Shown piece by piece: positions 11,069 through 22,862 of a stretch of DNA of 64,000 nucleotides. The translations under genes and the position numbers were made by a program. This DNA comes from Camellia lanceoleosa. Its lineage: Eukaryota; Streptophyta; Magnoliopsida; Ericales; Theaceae. The stretch covers positions 22,169,374 to 22,233,373 of the forward strand of contig CM045762.1 in NCBI GenBank assembly GCA_025200525.1. The letters run 5' to 3'. Each line of letters starts with the position of its first letter. Positions within the stretch are counted from its first letter, which is position 1. The notes under the pieces are model-generated. The model worked only from the letters and a program-made list of their open reading frames with translations. It was not told the origin of the DNA and made no database searches.

Positions 11069-11160
11069 TATTTTGATAATAGTGGTGCATGTTAGACTTT
11101 TCAAAGAAATTTTTTATATTTATCCTTAATGTATTAAAATTTTATTTAAAAGAGTTTTTG

Positions 11161-11650
11161 AGGCCTATTTTGAGAGTAGGTTAAAAGCTAATTTTTTGAT
11201 TTTTTTTTTTAAAAAAATATGAAAAAAAAATAGAGACATGATATGACTTAGAAAAAATTAAAAAATCAAGGGTAAATTACAAATACACCCCTGAGGTTTG
11301 CTTAAAGTACAGATTACCCCTTATGGTTTGAAAAACTACAAATACTCCCTTATTAGAATTTTTTATTTAACAAAATTAACTAAAAAAATGAAATTCAAAA
11401 TTGCTCTCTTATACAATAATAAAATTACTTAAATTATTAATTGAAATATATTTCTAACATCATTAAAAATAGTTAATTGATTTGATGATTTATTAATAAA
11501 ATTGGCGATTTGTTATGAAATTAGAAACTTTAAAGGGTGAAATATATTTTTCAAAATCACAAGAAACGATTCGTATTTTAATCAAATCTCAAGAGGTATA
11601 TTTATAATTTACCCAAAAATCAATAAGCACTTTTAACCTAAAATAGGCCT
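11161..11650. mobile_element. MITE with AGGCCTATTTT termini, carrying a nested MITE
   Basis: Ends are AGGCCTATTTTGAGAG (11,161) and the inverse CCTAAAATAGGCCT (11,637-11,650), with AGGTTAAAAG / CTTTTAACCT inside them. The interior is mostly the nested element at 11,270-11,614. A related shorter hairpin, with TAGGTCTATTTTGAAAAG at its left, follows at about 11,785-11,900. Confidence 0.65.
11270..11614. mobile_element. Mutator-like MITE with 9-bp target duplication (nested)
   Basis: Termini GGGTAAATTACAAATACACC (11,270) and the inverse TATATTTATAATTTACCC (11,597-11,614). The 9-mer AAAAATCAA flanks both sides (11,261-11,269 and 11,615-11,623). A 9-bp duplication with GGG-type termini points to the Mutator superfamily. 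A second copy of the family is at about 22,248-22,585. Confidence 0.8.
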
Positions 11651-11784
11651 AAATCTCCCAAATTTCGACCCCGCACAGGAAGTTTCCAAGGAACTGACAC
11701 AAAACAACAATCAATTAAAAAAAAAAAAAATCAATAAAGTGATCAAAGGTCTTACAAAAACGACAAAGTTCTACTAATGACTTA

Positions 11785-11905
11785 GGTCTATTTTGAAAAG
11801 TAGGTTAAAAATCATTTTCTAACTTTTAACCCACTTTCTTCTCTTATAAAAAAATCAAAAAATAATTTTTAATCATTTTTCCAAAACACTCCTTAATGGC
11901 CTACC
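11785..11905. repeat. Short inverted-repeat element
   Basis: Left TAGGTCTATTTTGAAAAGTA and right AATCATTTTTCCAAAACACT fold on each other imperfectly, with a TTAACCC/GGTTAA pair inside. Probably a degraded MITE. Confidence 0.45.
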
Positions 11906-11957
11906 AATGAAATCCCTCCTAGGATGTTTCCAAGAAACTGAACAGTTTAACAGAGTA

Positions 11958-12191
11958 AGGCCCCGTTTGGGAAGTGGGTTGACTTTTTGACTTTTTTAGC
12001 GATTTTAACTTGGGCTAAAAAGCTTGGTTTGGGAAGGGCTTTTTGGCTTTTTGACTTTTTTGACTTTTTTTGTGAGAGAAGAGTGTAATGATTATGAGTT
12101 GGATGTGATGTTTTGTTTTTTTGAGGCTAAAATAGTCTGTTTTGTCTTTTATGACTATTTTAGCCCCAACCTTCTTGCCAAACGACCCCTA
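11958..12191. mobile_element. hAT-like MITE, copy 1
   Basis: Termini GGCCCCGTTTGGGAAG and, inverted on the right, GGGGTCGTTTGGCAAG. The interior is rich in TTTTTGGCTTTTTGAC. The whole unit matches 23,725-23,957 in reverse orientation, including GGGCTAAAAAGCTTGGTTTG and AATGATTATGAGTTG. The GTTTGG-type termini suggest hAT. Target duplication not clear. Confidence 0.75.
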
Positions 12192-12848
12192 AGAGTCTTC
12201 GCATGTTTATAACCTAAACATCCTTTCTAAATCTAATCCAAATCAAATAACTTTTCCCACAAATCTAATCCCAATAATAAAAAATATCGTAACCAAAATA
12301 ATTTGGGAATAGATGAGTCAAAAATTAATATTTAATTTGTTTACATAATAAATCGATCAAATATTATGAAATAATGAAGATAGACTAATAAAATTTAGTG
12401 ATTATAATTATTGGATCAGTATAATTTTTTTTTTTTATAACTACTAAAATCTAAAACATTAATTAATTAAATCATTAAAATATAAAATTCATGATAGACG
12501 CATACACCCGAATTCAACAGTCTAGTTCACATAAATTGGAGACAAGCCCAACCACTTCTTTAAATGTGTTCGTTCCTAGATTTTTCTTAATTGTTGACCC
12601 AAGACCAGGAATCCTTTGAACTATGGAAGATGATTCATCGATCATGTTTTGTTGACTAGTCTACCCTTGCATGGAAGAAGCTATTTTATATTTATGAGAC
12701 ACTGGGGTGCGACCAAATGAATATAATTGTTGTATACATATCAATTTAAGCTAGTATTGAAGAAACAATATAAAAGAATAAGGGTATTTTATATTTGGAT
12801 TCCTTAAAATATTAAAAAAATTTATTTTGATGCTTAAAATTTATTAAG
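12192..12848. other. AT-rich spacer
   Basis: No gene or bounded element recognised in about 650 bp. Confidence 0.4.
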
Positions 12849-13341
12849 GATAAAAGATAGATTTACTCCTCAAAGTTTGCATTGTTTTTCATTTTAGTTC
12901 TTTAAATTTTAATTTTGTCATTTTAGTCCTTATTAAAATTGTCAATTTGAGCCAATTTGGTCATAAATTTAACGTCCGTTAACATCAATATGAATAAAAG
13001 ATAACTTTGGTCCCTAATGTATGAATTTATTATCATTTTAGTCCCTCAAGTATTAAATTTTATCATTTTCGGCCTCAAAGTTGTCAAATTAAGCTAGGAC
13101 CAAATTGACAACTTTGAGAATTAAAATGACAAAATTTAAAACTTGAAGTATTAAAATAACAAGAAATGCATATTTCAAGGACCAAAACTATCTTTTATTC
13201 ATATTTCTGTTAACAAACATTAAATTTAAAACTAAATTAACTTAAATTGACAACTTTAAAGACCAAAATGATAAAATTAAAACTTAAGAGATTAAAATAA
13301 CAAAGAGCACATGCTTTAATAACTAAAATTGTCTTTTATTC
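12849..13341. mobile_element. Long fold-back element, ~250-bp arms with internal tandem halves
   Basis: The segment is palindromic about position 13,100. ATAAAAGATAGATTTACTCC at the left end mirrors GTCTTTTATTC at the right, and CAAAGTTGTCAAATTAAGCT mirrors AGGACCAAATTGACAACTTT across the centre. Within each arm the module (ATAAAAGATA, then ATTTTAGTCC/CAAATTGACA-type phrases) occurs twice, so there are four related modules. Such TTTTGGTCC-type fold-backs are common in plants; class probably Mutator-like. Confidence 0.75.
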
Positions 13342-13554
13342 ACTTAATCTGAATATCTAATTCTTACCATTGTGGACCAATACCCAAAACCCATCTATAA
13401 AGTGGACGAAAAATGCCACGTGGACAACATGTGATAGTTTAATTAGTTTAAATCTACAGATTATATCTTTTTTAAATGGACATGCAATCCATAAATTCAA
13501 ATATCAATTTTATTTGGCTAAAAATTCAGATATTGAAATACTTTGTCTAAAAAG
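13342..13554. other. Short unassigned spacer
   Basis: Nothing supported; contains GCCACGTGGACA near 13,415, a G-box-like CACGTG core with no gene beside it. Confidence 0.35.
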
Positions 13555-13627
13555 ACAAGTTTAAATAAAATGATCAAAATACCCTTTGTATATATATGTT
13601 ATTTTTTAAAGAAACCCTACATAGTCG

Positions 13628-13630
13628 CAC

Positions 13631-13668
<38 letters not shown>
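13628..13668. repeat. (CT)n microsatellite
   Basis: About 38 bases of CT beginning after CGCACG; further interrupted CT tracts follow at 13,830-13,895. Confidence 0.95.
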
Positions 13669-13669
<1 letters not shown>

Positions 13670-13862
13670 CTCTTTACTTCAGCCGCTGACATAACCACTC
13701 TTGCCACCGACGTGGTGCTCTGATGTTCCTGCCATGGTGCTCCGATCACGACGATCTTGCCTCCATGGTTATCAGATCTCCTCTCTCTCTTCTCTCTTCT
13801 TTATCTCTTTTCTCTTTAGGTATCACAGATCTCTCTCTCTAGGGTTTTGTTTTCTCTCTCTA

Positions 13863-13899
<37 letters not shown>

Positions 13900-14294
13900 G
13901 ACTATCGTGGCCACTGTGAGCGGTGGTGGGCATCGGACACCATCCACGGCAACACATTAAGCATCGGATCAACGCTTAGAACAAACTCTGAATCATCGCC
14001 TGTTTTTACATTTCTCTCCTCTCCTGGAAAGTCTCCATCGTCATCGCCATGGTCGTCGATCGATACTTCGGTGACTCAGATCTACTACTCGACTGAGTCA
14101 ATCTCATTCAGATCTGGTTGGCCTAAACTCTTATATTAGATAAGTTACGCTGACTTGGCCAAGAAAACCACCCTTTCGATCTTCGCCGGTAACTAGATCG
14201 ATGTTTAAAGTGACGATCAACGTCTAAGACTTGTCCACAATCAATGTCTAAGGTATTTGCAACCATTACAGTGATCTCCATCTTCTTAGATTCG
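13669..14294. other. Higher-GC core of composite element copy 1
   Basis: A locally GC-richer segment with CT tracts and frequent GATC and CGATC words, unlike the AT-rich surroundings. It resembles a captured 5' untranslated or coding gene fragment, but I cannot read a recognisable protein in any frame. Confidence 0.35.
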
Positions 14295-15618
14295 ATTTGT
14301 GTAATAGCCCAACCCGTACTATGCTTAATTATACCTGTGTTTACATGTTTGATATGAATTTGCAAGTTTAAGTATGTGAATTATGTGAATTTGGGATTAT
14401 ATTTGTTGAATGTAGGAATATCTGTTGCAATTAGAACTTTGAACTGAAAATGAAGAGCCTTAGAGATGCGATAAGCTAAAACCAACTTCATATTTGTGTT
14501 TGGCATGATTTTTAGAGCCTTTGGTGAGATTTTGAAAAAATATGATTTGTAATGAATAAATTAAGATTTTTGAGTTAAGTGTATATGTTTAGCCTTTTGT
14601 TCTTCATTGTGTGGAAGAGAGCTCAAATTGTGAGATAGAGAGAGAGGGAGAAAGCTAGAGATTTGAAGGGAATCAAGGGGTAAACCTTAGAATTGGGTTA
14701 AGGTATGTTAAATTACTCATAATCTTGTCTCTAACTCATCTTTGTCTTGAAATTATGAAAAAAAATTAGGAATTTTGAGCTAGGATTTTGAGTTGTGTGG
14801 TGGCAGAGCTAAAGGCATGAAATTGAACCCTAATCTACCCATCTTTGTTTGATTTAAGTTCACTTTTGTGATTGACCCATGAAACAAACCCTAGATAATT
14901 CATGAAAACAAGATTTGTTGAAAAATTGCTCATGAATTATGTATTTTGAATTTGTTTATGTAATGTATGATTATGGGAAAGAGATGAGTCCATGAATTTG
15001 TTGTTGGTGCAAGGTTGATATGTTTAATGTGGAATTACACTTGTATCATACTTATATATATATATATATATATCATGTTTTTAAGTTGTTTTTACATGAA
15101 TTTGAGCTTGGAAATGAGTTTAAGTAGTTTGCAACTTTGAACCATTTTCGATCTATCTAATTTTGCCCAGTGCATGACCACAAGCACCGCTTTGAAACAT
15201 GAAGAAAAAAAAAGGTTTTCATTCTGCTCCTTGGGCTCGGCGAGATTTTTCTCGCTCGGTGGATTTAGGCTACCGGCGATATGACTTTCGCACGTGTAGA
15301 ACCCCTATTTCAGCCCAACTTAAAAAAGACATATCTCCTTCATCCGGACTCTGTTTCAAACGATTCTTGAGCCTAACTTCTAGCCCTCGGAATCTAGTTT
15401 CTATAGGCATGGTCTCACATCCAAATTTTAAGTACACAAATAGATATGGTCAAATTAATGAAAGCTGTTTATGTTCTTTTAACCGTTTCATGTCATTTCC
15501 TATCCTAACTTAGTTTTCATCCGTTTCTTGCTATTTCCTTAAATCTTAAATAAGTTAGCATGATATGTTCAATAAAAAAACATATGAAATTATTGTAGGA
15601 AACATTAATTTAAGTCAT

Positions 15619-18457
15619 TGTCACACCCCAAATCCGGGCATGACCGACCGTGGCCCTGAGAACTCAACCCAAGGCACACGTAAGCCTAAACATGAACCCA
15701 AAATCACAAGAACAACTATACAAGCGTCCAATAACAAATAACGAAACTCAATCCAATGACAAGCCACAAGTATAAATGGCAAACCAACCGTAATTAATAC
15801 CATCCAAACTTATGGGATATAAACAGCCCACATATCAAAATAATCCTAAATCAACCTCAATAAAAATAAAAAGAATATGCACAAACTTGACATAACAATC
15901 TAAAACAGTATGAATGAATGTCCTAGAGGTCCATGCAATTGAGTCCCCGCTACGCCACGAGTTCACTCTAAGCCCTTCTAACACCTGGAAATGATAAACA
16001 ACTAAGTTAGCTGATAACTCAGTGAGTAGCAACATGATAGTAAATACAGTTTTGAAAACAGGGTTCAATTCCAAAATAAGATATATATCACAGAAAAGCC
16101 TTGTTTGGTACAGCTTAAAAGCTGTTTATTTCAGCTTTCAGCTTAATTTAAATTATTTTGATGTGTTTGGTTTAACTTATACCTTATAACTTATAGTTTT
16201 TTGGAAGTCAGAAATCAGCTTATTCTTTGAGTGGGGCAAGAGATGCTTAATTTATAAGTCAGAAATCAGCTTATGTTTATAGTTATAAGTTATAAGCTGT
16301 TTAGGCATAAGCTATAAGCAATTTCTTATAGCTCTACCAAATAGGGCCAAACTAGATTGGCATACAGTTTGGTAAAGACAATCTGTTTCAAAAAGAAGGT
16401 TCCACAGTTCAACAGTTAAAATACTCATGTCTCTCAAGAACATGATAAAATGACATTTTTCACTTAAAACAAATAATTTTCTGGGTACCAAGAAATAACA
16501 AATAATATGCCACATAGTTCTCAAGGCTATAAGCCCCGTTGGATCCAATACCGAACTAAGAGTCATCCTCAGGGTGGCAACCTGGGCCTTTTCTCAAAGA
16601 TGATCCGAATTGAAGGTCACCTAACTTAACGTAGGTCTTTTCCATACAATAGTTGAGCACTAGAGTCATCACGGCCCAACCCAGATCTGTTTCCTAGTGG
16701 CTAGAGTCACCATACACAGTGGAATAATTTCCCTGGACTAAATACACAGATGGTCCCAATAATCAATTCACATCAGTTTCGCAAAACATGGTAGTTCACC
16801 ATTATAAACATGAGACCAAAACAAATAGTTTACAGTATGCGAAGTTCACAAATGTTTCAGAATTAATTTGATTCCATTGATAATATAATAATTTATCAAA
16901 ACAGTTTAGTCCTGAAACAACAATTTAATTTTTCAACAGTTCAGGGTAGGGGAACATTTATAAAAATATGTAGCAGGAAACTACTCACCTGAAAATGGAA
17001 CAATGTAATCCTCGAATAGAGTATAAAAGTCCAACTAGTGCCCTGAACCAAGTATGAAAACTACATGTCACTACCAATTTAAAAATACTAAAGAATAAGA
17101 ACTAAGTAACCCCAGACTAAAGCGCACTAACACGGCTCAACCCAACTCGCCGTTACTCTTAAATATTACCTAAGCTCATGTTCTTCAAGGTCTAAAATTA
17201 CCCAAGACATGGGTTCCGATCGAAACTTAACTAAAAGTAACTTTAACATAAGACAGAATTTTAAACAAGTTTTTCCAATCTATTCGCTAACTTTGAAAAT
17301 TACAAAACCTACTCCATCTGTTGAAAAATTCCAAAACCTTACAAATATCAACTAATATATCCTAAGTTTCAAACCCAATTGGTTTTACTTGATTTGCTAA
17401 TCAAAATAATTATTTACAATTAATTACATCCAACCAGATTGTTTTTTGCAGCACTTTAAAGAAAATAATGGTTCTCTTAGTATACACGAGCAATCAATGC
17501 AAGGCCAAAAATTTACGAAACTAGACTCGTAACCGGTTCTAATAATTTGATAATTTTCGGATTTATACCCAAAGAGAACGACACTCCCGAACTTACTGTT
17601 TTAAACCAGTTTTCTGGATAGATTTGAACACATCATTTTATATGGATTTTGACTTCCAAAAATTATGAAAAAATTCAGATATGCAATTCAATATGTAATT
17701 AATCTACTGTAAAAATTTCAGTTCAACATTCATTTGTTTGATATGGTTTCTTGATTTTTAAAGTTTGTGATTCAGTGCAGAATTTTTAGACTAAGAATTA
17801 CACCCATTCTTTATACATGAATTTAACTCCTCAGATTTCTTAACAGCATATATATATAGACACAAAATAAATACACCTACAACCTCTCCATCAATGAATT
17901 AAATAACAATAGAATAAGGATAAAGAACAAAAAAAGAAGACAAGAAAACCTAAGAGGCCACAAGGCACAACACACACAAAGCTCTCCTTCTTGGCTACAA
18001 CAATATTCTTGATGATTGAATCACCCCTCACTTTCCTTCATAACCCATGGCTGCTGGGCTGCTAGTGTTGTGGAAAACAATTATAACAAGAGTTAGGGTT
18101 TGTGTTTATTTTATTTTATACTAGTGGTGGGCACACATAGGTCAAATAAATAGATAAATATACAATATATATATATAAGTTATATGCAACTCAAATGGTA
18201 AGAGTCTTATTTATTAACTTTGTGGTCTAGAGTTCAAGTCACACCCTCCTCTCTCTCTCTCTCTATATATATTTTTTATAATAAATATTGCCTCTAAATT
18301 AAAGACTTTTACCATAAATTTATTTTAGGTTTAAAATTTAATTAAAAGACCTTTCAAATATTTAATTTGCACTTTAGGATTCACCATCAAAATATTTGAG
18401 ATTGCAAAATTATTATTATTTAGTTATTTGCTTTATTTTTATATTCGGGTTCTCACA
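15619..18457 (-). mobile_element. Solo LTR (Ty3/gypsy type), nested inside the outer LTR
   Basis: Starts TGTCACACCCCAAATCCGGG (15,619) and ends ATTCGGGTTCTCACA (18,457). Flanks are GTCAT (15,614-15,618) and ATCAT (18,458-18,462), a 4/5 match consistent with an aged target duplication. About 2.84 kb with no coding domains. CTCAGTGAGTAGCAAC near 16,018 is the complement of the usual sense phrase, so the LTR lies on the minus strand. It contains a MITE at 16,099-16,352. Confidence 0.75.
16099..16352. mobile_element. hAT-like MITE nested in the solo LTR
   Basis: Left GCCTTGTTTGGTACAGCTTA and right end inverted as GGCCCTATTTGGTAGAGCTA. The interior repeats CAGCTTAT and ATAAGCTATAAGC. Terminal pattern GTTTGGTA with AGCT-rich interior is common for small plant hAT elements. 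Target duplication not resolved. Confidence 0.7.
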
Positions 18458-18789
18458 ATCATGAACATTTAGGGCCATTTAAATTACATCTTTGGCACAT
18501 GCTTTGTACGTGATTCACTTTTGGAGGAAATTAGCATTGAACACTTGAGAGAAATTAAAGAAAAGTGTACGAATTGAAACAAATGATTTATCGAATGTGT
18601 ATTTGACATGTTTTGTATAGGTCGTGTGCCGGGGGCAACGCCGCAAGATCAAATGTACTGTGAGTAGTAATATAGTACACTTATGCTCTTTATTGCGTAT
18701 CTTGAACTATGAACGGTGATTGGTGCCAACATTATGAATTGATTGGAAATGATGAAACTTCATTGATATTATATGACATGTGCTACATA

Positions 18790-19026
18790 ATTGGGTCTGA
18801 GGCTGCTTGTTAAATGATTGGGCCTGAGGTCGCTTATTAAATGATTGGGCCCGAAGCCGCTTGATAAATGATTGGGCCTGAGGCCGCTTGTTAAATGATT
18901 GGGCCCAAGACCGCTTGATAAATGATTGGGCCCAATGTCGATTGTTAAATGATTGGACCTGAGGCTGCTTGTTAAATAATTGGGCCAGAGGCCGCTTGTT
19001 ATATGTTTGGGCCTAAGGCCGCTTGG
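18790..19026. repeat. 27-bp tandem array, 9 units, in the LTR
   Basis: Nine diverged units built on ATTGGGCCTGAGGCCGCTTG plus TTAAATG. The core GGGCC-x5-GGCCGCTTG is kept in most units, with transitions at several positions. It lies in the downstream part of the outer gypsy LTR. Confidence 0.9.
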
Positions 19027-19689
19027 TTTATATGATTATGGATATTGCGAGAACCTTATGATCATCTACTTACACTGCTTTACTGTATTATTACTCATTG
19101 AGCTTTGCTCACCCAATTTTATATATGCACATGTAGGTAATTAGTAGCATAGAGTACACCTTTAGAGTCAGCTTTAGGAGCCTTTTTGTGACCCAATCGA
19201 GTCGTGCCTCCGAGACGGAGTTTTGTCTTGATTCACACCACACTTTGACCTTATAATGTTTTTGCTTTCATAGTCTTGGGTTGTAAACACAATGTATAAT
19301 TTTCCCATGGTTCTTATATTTTTGATGGGCATGTATATGTATTATTGTGTTACGTGGTTAACTCCACGATTTTGCTCATGATTGGCACAACCTAATGGAC
19401 TTTTCCTTTTTATATGCTTCCGTTTATGGCCCCATTAGCATAAATATTACATGTAATCTACGAATTGCTAGCCAGTTATGATCCAAACTTTTAGGGGCGG
19501 ATGCGGGTTATGAAAATTTGATCGTTTGAATTTAAATTCAAAGTTTGTGCGTATAACAGTAGCTTATGTGTGTATACATCAAAGGATCGAATATTATCTA
19601 AGCTCCATATATCAATTTTCTTTGCCTTGATTTGTTGTTTTATGAATATCAAAGATGTGTATATATCACAGATTTGCGTTGAAATCCAA

Positions 19690-20285
19690 AGTTGAACAAA
19701 TTTGTGTGTGAATTGAATAAATTTGTGTTGGAAAAATTGAATTTGAATAAATTTGTGTTGAATTTGAACAGATCTGTGTTATCTGTTCATTTTTTTGTTA
19801 TTGGATCTAGCTTCTTGTTCTTGTTGATGATGTTATTTTCTTTCTTTTTTTTTTCCTTTTTTTCTCATCTTTTTTGTTATTATTGTTGTCGTTGATTGCA
19901 GAGATAGAAAAAAAAAAAGAGATAAGGAGAAGAGAAAATTTGAATAGATAACTCTCCTCAAACTCTCTTCATCCATTTCAACATATCATCACATCTTGTT
20001 TCAACAGATAAATAAACAAAGATTGTGATTGCTTGTTGAATTGTTATTTGAACAGATAAAAAAATTGAATATATAATTTCAACAGATAGGAAAAAAAATA
20101 ACATATTAAACATATAAAAAATATAACAGATAGAAAAAATAAATTATAAAAATTTAACAGATAAATTTTTTTTGAACAGATAGACAAAAAAAATTGAACA
20201 GATAGGGGAAAATTTGAACAGATAGAAAAAAAACATTGAACAGTAGTCAACGAAAGTCAATAGATAAAAAAAAGTCAACAGATAA
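19690..20285. repeat. Degenerate AT-rich minisatellite (GAACAGATA family), copy 1
   Basis: Repeated words AATTGAACAGATAG and AATTTGTGTTGAA at irregular 17-25 bp spacing. The same words, often as GAGCAGATAG, recur at 29,415-29,740. Confidence 0.8.
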
Positions 20286-20450
20286 ATTCAATGGTAAAAT
20301 TAAAAACAAAATGTCCTTCAAAACAAGTAAAAAGATTTCTCACCAAACTATTTCACAAAGGGTGAACCTCTCACCAACAAAAATATTCACTTGATCTCAT
20401 AGCTTATACCATCCTTAACTTGAACTTTTCAACAATTAACCCTTTTCAAA

Positions 20451-20943
20451 TTGACTCTTTTTTTTCTTTTTCTTTTTTTAATTTCATTTTTGCTTTTAAA
20501 ATATAATTTTTTTTCCTTATTTACTCTAAAAATTTGAGAGAAATTTTTGTGCCAATTTCTGTCGATGACGATGAAAGCCATTATCAACATCTACTTCTGG
20601 ACCACCCTTTCCTATCACTTTTGCTCCTTTCAATTCTCTTCGTGCCCTTTTACCTTTCACCTACCCTCTTACCAGCCCAATCATAGTCCAAAAGCTACCC
20701 ACTAGTCTCTCACCCCATCTCTGTTCCTCTCTTTATACATGAGATCAACAGGTGTGGATTGAATTATTTAAGCTTGGGCTTGGATGATTAATGTTAAAAT
20801 TGGTATTGTGAGAATTTTTATTGCTAATGTCATCAATATCTATTAGTTGAACATAAGGGAACTTAAATTGTAATGTTATTTGAAATTTGAAGGAGTAAAG
20901 TGTAATTTTCCAAACATCGAGGGAGAATCCATAATAGAAGCAA
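20451..20943. other. Unassigned spacer
   Basis: T-rich, then a pyrimidine-rich tract (20,580-20,750). No frame or element recognised. Confidence 0.4.
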
Positions 20944-20951
20944 ATCTTAAG

Positions 20952-22088
20952 GAGTGATTATACTTACACCATTAGTTTATCGATTTACATCTTCCATCTC
21001 ACTACACCATTGAAAAAAATGTGATTCTCATTAAACCCATTATACTACCAAAACTATTTGTAAACTAAAAACTCTTCAAAATCATTTTAGTTTTGTCTCT
21101 TTACACCGATAACTTTTGGTAATACAATGCTAAAGAATTTGAATTACTCTAGTGTCGTGTTATCAGACAAACTAATTTTTTCTACCTATTTGTTGCCGTT
21201 CGATTGGATGATTTTACTTTACTTAACAAGAAATTAATTGGAGCCTATTTGTAAAGTGCATGTTCGGTGACACATTGCAATACAAATTAGATTATTCCAG
21301 TGTCATATTGCCAAACTAAAATAAGTTTGTCTAGCCACTTATAAACTTCGTGTGTTGTAGATTGTCTTCATTATTGTCACATTAAATACATCCCTTCATT
21401 TCAATGTAATCAATATCTCTTTGATTAGCACCATACTTTTTGACATGTCAACTAACAAGAATGTTTCCTCGATAATTTACGGCAAATGAGTGTCCTTCAA
21501 GATGTTCGGTAATTTGGATGATTGTACTGCATTGATGCAATGAGTAGAAGCATAATCCTTCTAAGTAAAAACAAAAATTAAAATAAAATAAAATAAAAGC
21601 TGAAATGCCGAATGATGGCGAACAAATTAAGCGTTAGGTCTCGGAGTTCTGAAAATATATTTTTTATTCGGCGATGGGTTCTGGACATATATTTTTTATT
21701 GACAATGTGATTTTGGACTATTTTATTTTGTTCGATTTTGATACACCAACAAAAAGTCGAAGAACTCTCTCAAAAAATGAAATGAAAACCTACAAAACAA
21801 ATTAATAAAAAACTCATAATTTCACTTTTTGATGATTCTTCACCACTATTTCTTCATTCATTGCTTTCTTCTATGATCAAAACATTATGATTATCACTTT
21901 TTGAAAAGAGATGTGTAGCATAAAATAAAAAGCGAGAAGGAAGAAGAAGCGTTAGGGATTGAAGAGCAATGGGTGTAAGGAGGTAATAAAATATATTTAA
22001 TTTTAATCTTTTGTCCTTAAAGATAATTTCACATGGAATCTCATATAGAGGGTATAAAAGTATACTAATGATATAAGTAGAATCACTC
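20952..22088. mobile_element. Non-autonomous DNA transposon with 8-bp target duplication
   Basis: Terminal inverted repeats GAGTGATTATACTTACACCA (20,952) and, read inverted from 22,088, GAGTGATTCTACTTATATCA; the match is about 24 of 28. ATCTTAAG flanks both ends (20,944-20,951 and 22,089-22,096). Length 1,137 bp. No transposase readable. An 8-bp duplication fits hAT or a slightly worn Mutator-like element; the TIR sequence is not a standard hAT end. Confidence 0.75.
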
Positions 22089-22247
22089 ATCTTAAGAGGT
22101 GTTTATATAATTTATCCAAAATAATGAGAGTTTTGAATTTTTCATTATTTTTGTTTTGGAAGACAAAATCAAACAGACCAAAATTTCAAAAAATCATTGA
22201 CTGGTTCAACAACTAGCAATTTACATAATCAAAATCTTTTTAAATTA

Positions 22248-22585
22248 TGGTAAATTATAAATATACCTGTTGAAATTTTTTTAAAATACAAATTACTCTT
22301 TATAATTTTGAAAATGACATCATATAAAATTTCGAATCGCGTAATAAATGATCCATTTTAAGTTAATTAACAGCTTTAGTAATGTCAATAATATATATCA
22401 ATTAATAGTTATGATAATTATATTATTGTATTGGAGGGAAGCTAAGAAAAAAAAAATTATATTAATTTTGCTAACTGACAAACTCTGATAAGAGAATATT
22501 TGTAATTTGCAGAACTACAATGGACAGTTTATATTTTAAGTAAATTTCAGAAAATATATTTATAGTTTATCATTTTTCTTAGTAT
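22248..22585. mobile_element. Mutator-like MITE, second family copy
   Basis: Starts GGTAAATTATAAATATACC and ends with the inverse ATATTTATAGTTTATC, the same family as 11,270-11,614. Shared interior words include CAAATTACTCTTTATAAT. No flanking duplication left. Confidence 0.6.
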
Positions 22586-22647
22586 TTGACAACTGTATTC
22601 CAAGCTGATTTTTCTTTTTCTTTTTTGGTTAATGTGTGCCTTAAAGT

Positions 22648-22862
22648 CCGTTTGTAAAGTGATTTTTTTATGATTTTTTTGACTAAAACATGAGGTGGGA
22701 ACAATTTTTTGAAATCTTACAAAAAGAAATGTGCAAAATATGGTGTGAATATATCTTTGACTTTGTATATTGAATGGAAAGAATATTTGACCTTTTTATA
22801 TTAATTAATTTTTTTAATAACTTTTCAATTAAAATAATCACATGTCAAATAGGACCTAATTT
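22648..22862. mobile_element. Small hAT-like MITE
   Basis: AGTCCGTTTGTAAAGTG on the left and, inverted on the right, TTAGGTCCTATTTGACATG. Short imperfect termini; modest support. Confidence 0.45.

Larger units (their letters stand above)
14300..19515 (+). mobile_element. Solo LTR (Ty3/gypsy type), interrupted by a second solo LTR
   Basis: Starts TGTAATAGCCCAACCCG (14,300) and ends GGATGCGGGTTATGAAA (19,515), with the 5-mer ATTTG directly on both sides (14,295-14,299 and 19,516-19,520). Removing the inner element 15,619-18,457 leaves about 2.37 kb. There is no gag-pol. The phrase ACTCATTGAGCTTTGCTCAC (19,073) is typical of the sense strand of plant gypsy LTRs, so sense is plus. It carries a 27-bp tandem array. 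The terminal CA has become AA. Confidence 0.8.
13555..20450. mobile_element. Composite non-autonomous element, copy 1 (split by LTR insertions)
   Basis: The left part (13,555-14,299) opens with GACAAGTTTAAATAAAATGA and TGTATATATATG, followed by (CT)n. The right part (19,516-20,450) holds a GAACAGATA-rich minisatellite, then ACTATTTCACAAAGGGTGAA and CTCACCAA. The same left phrase occurs at 25,476 and the same right phrases at 29,771, but the middles differ. Both copies carry a solo LTR insertion. Shared ends with different cores suggests a transposon that swaps cargo (Pack-MULE or Helitron type). Class inferred, ends approximate. Confidence 0.5.

Noticed and set aside
13410..13425. G-box CACGTG as a promoter element
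   Set aside because: No gene starts nearby; a lone hexamer has no weight.
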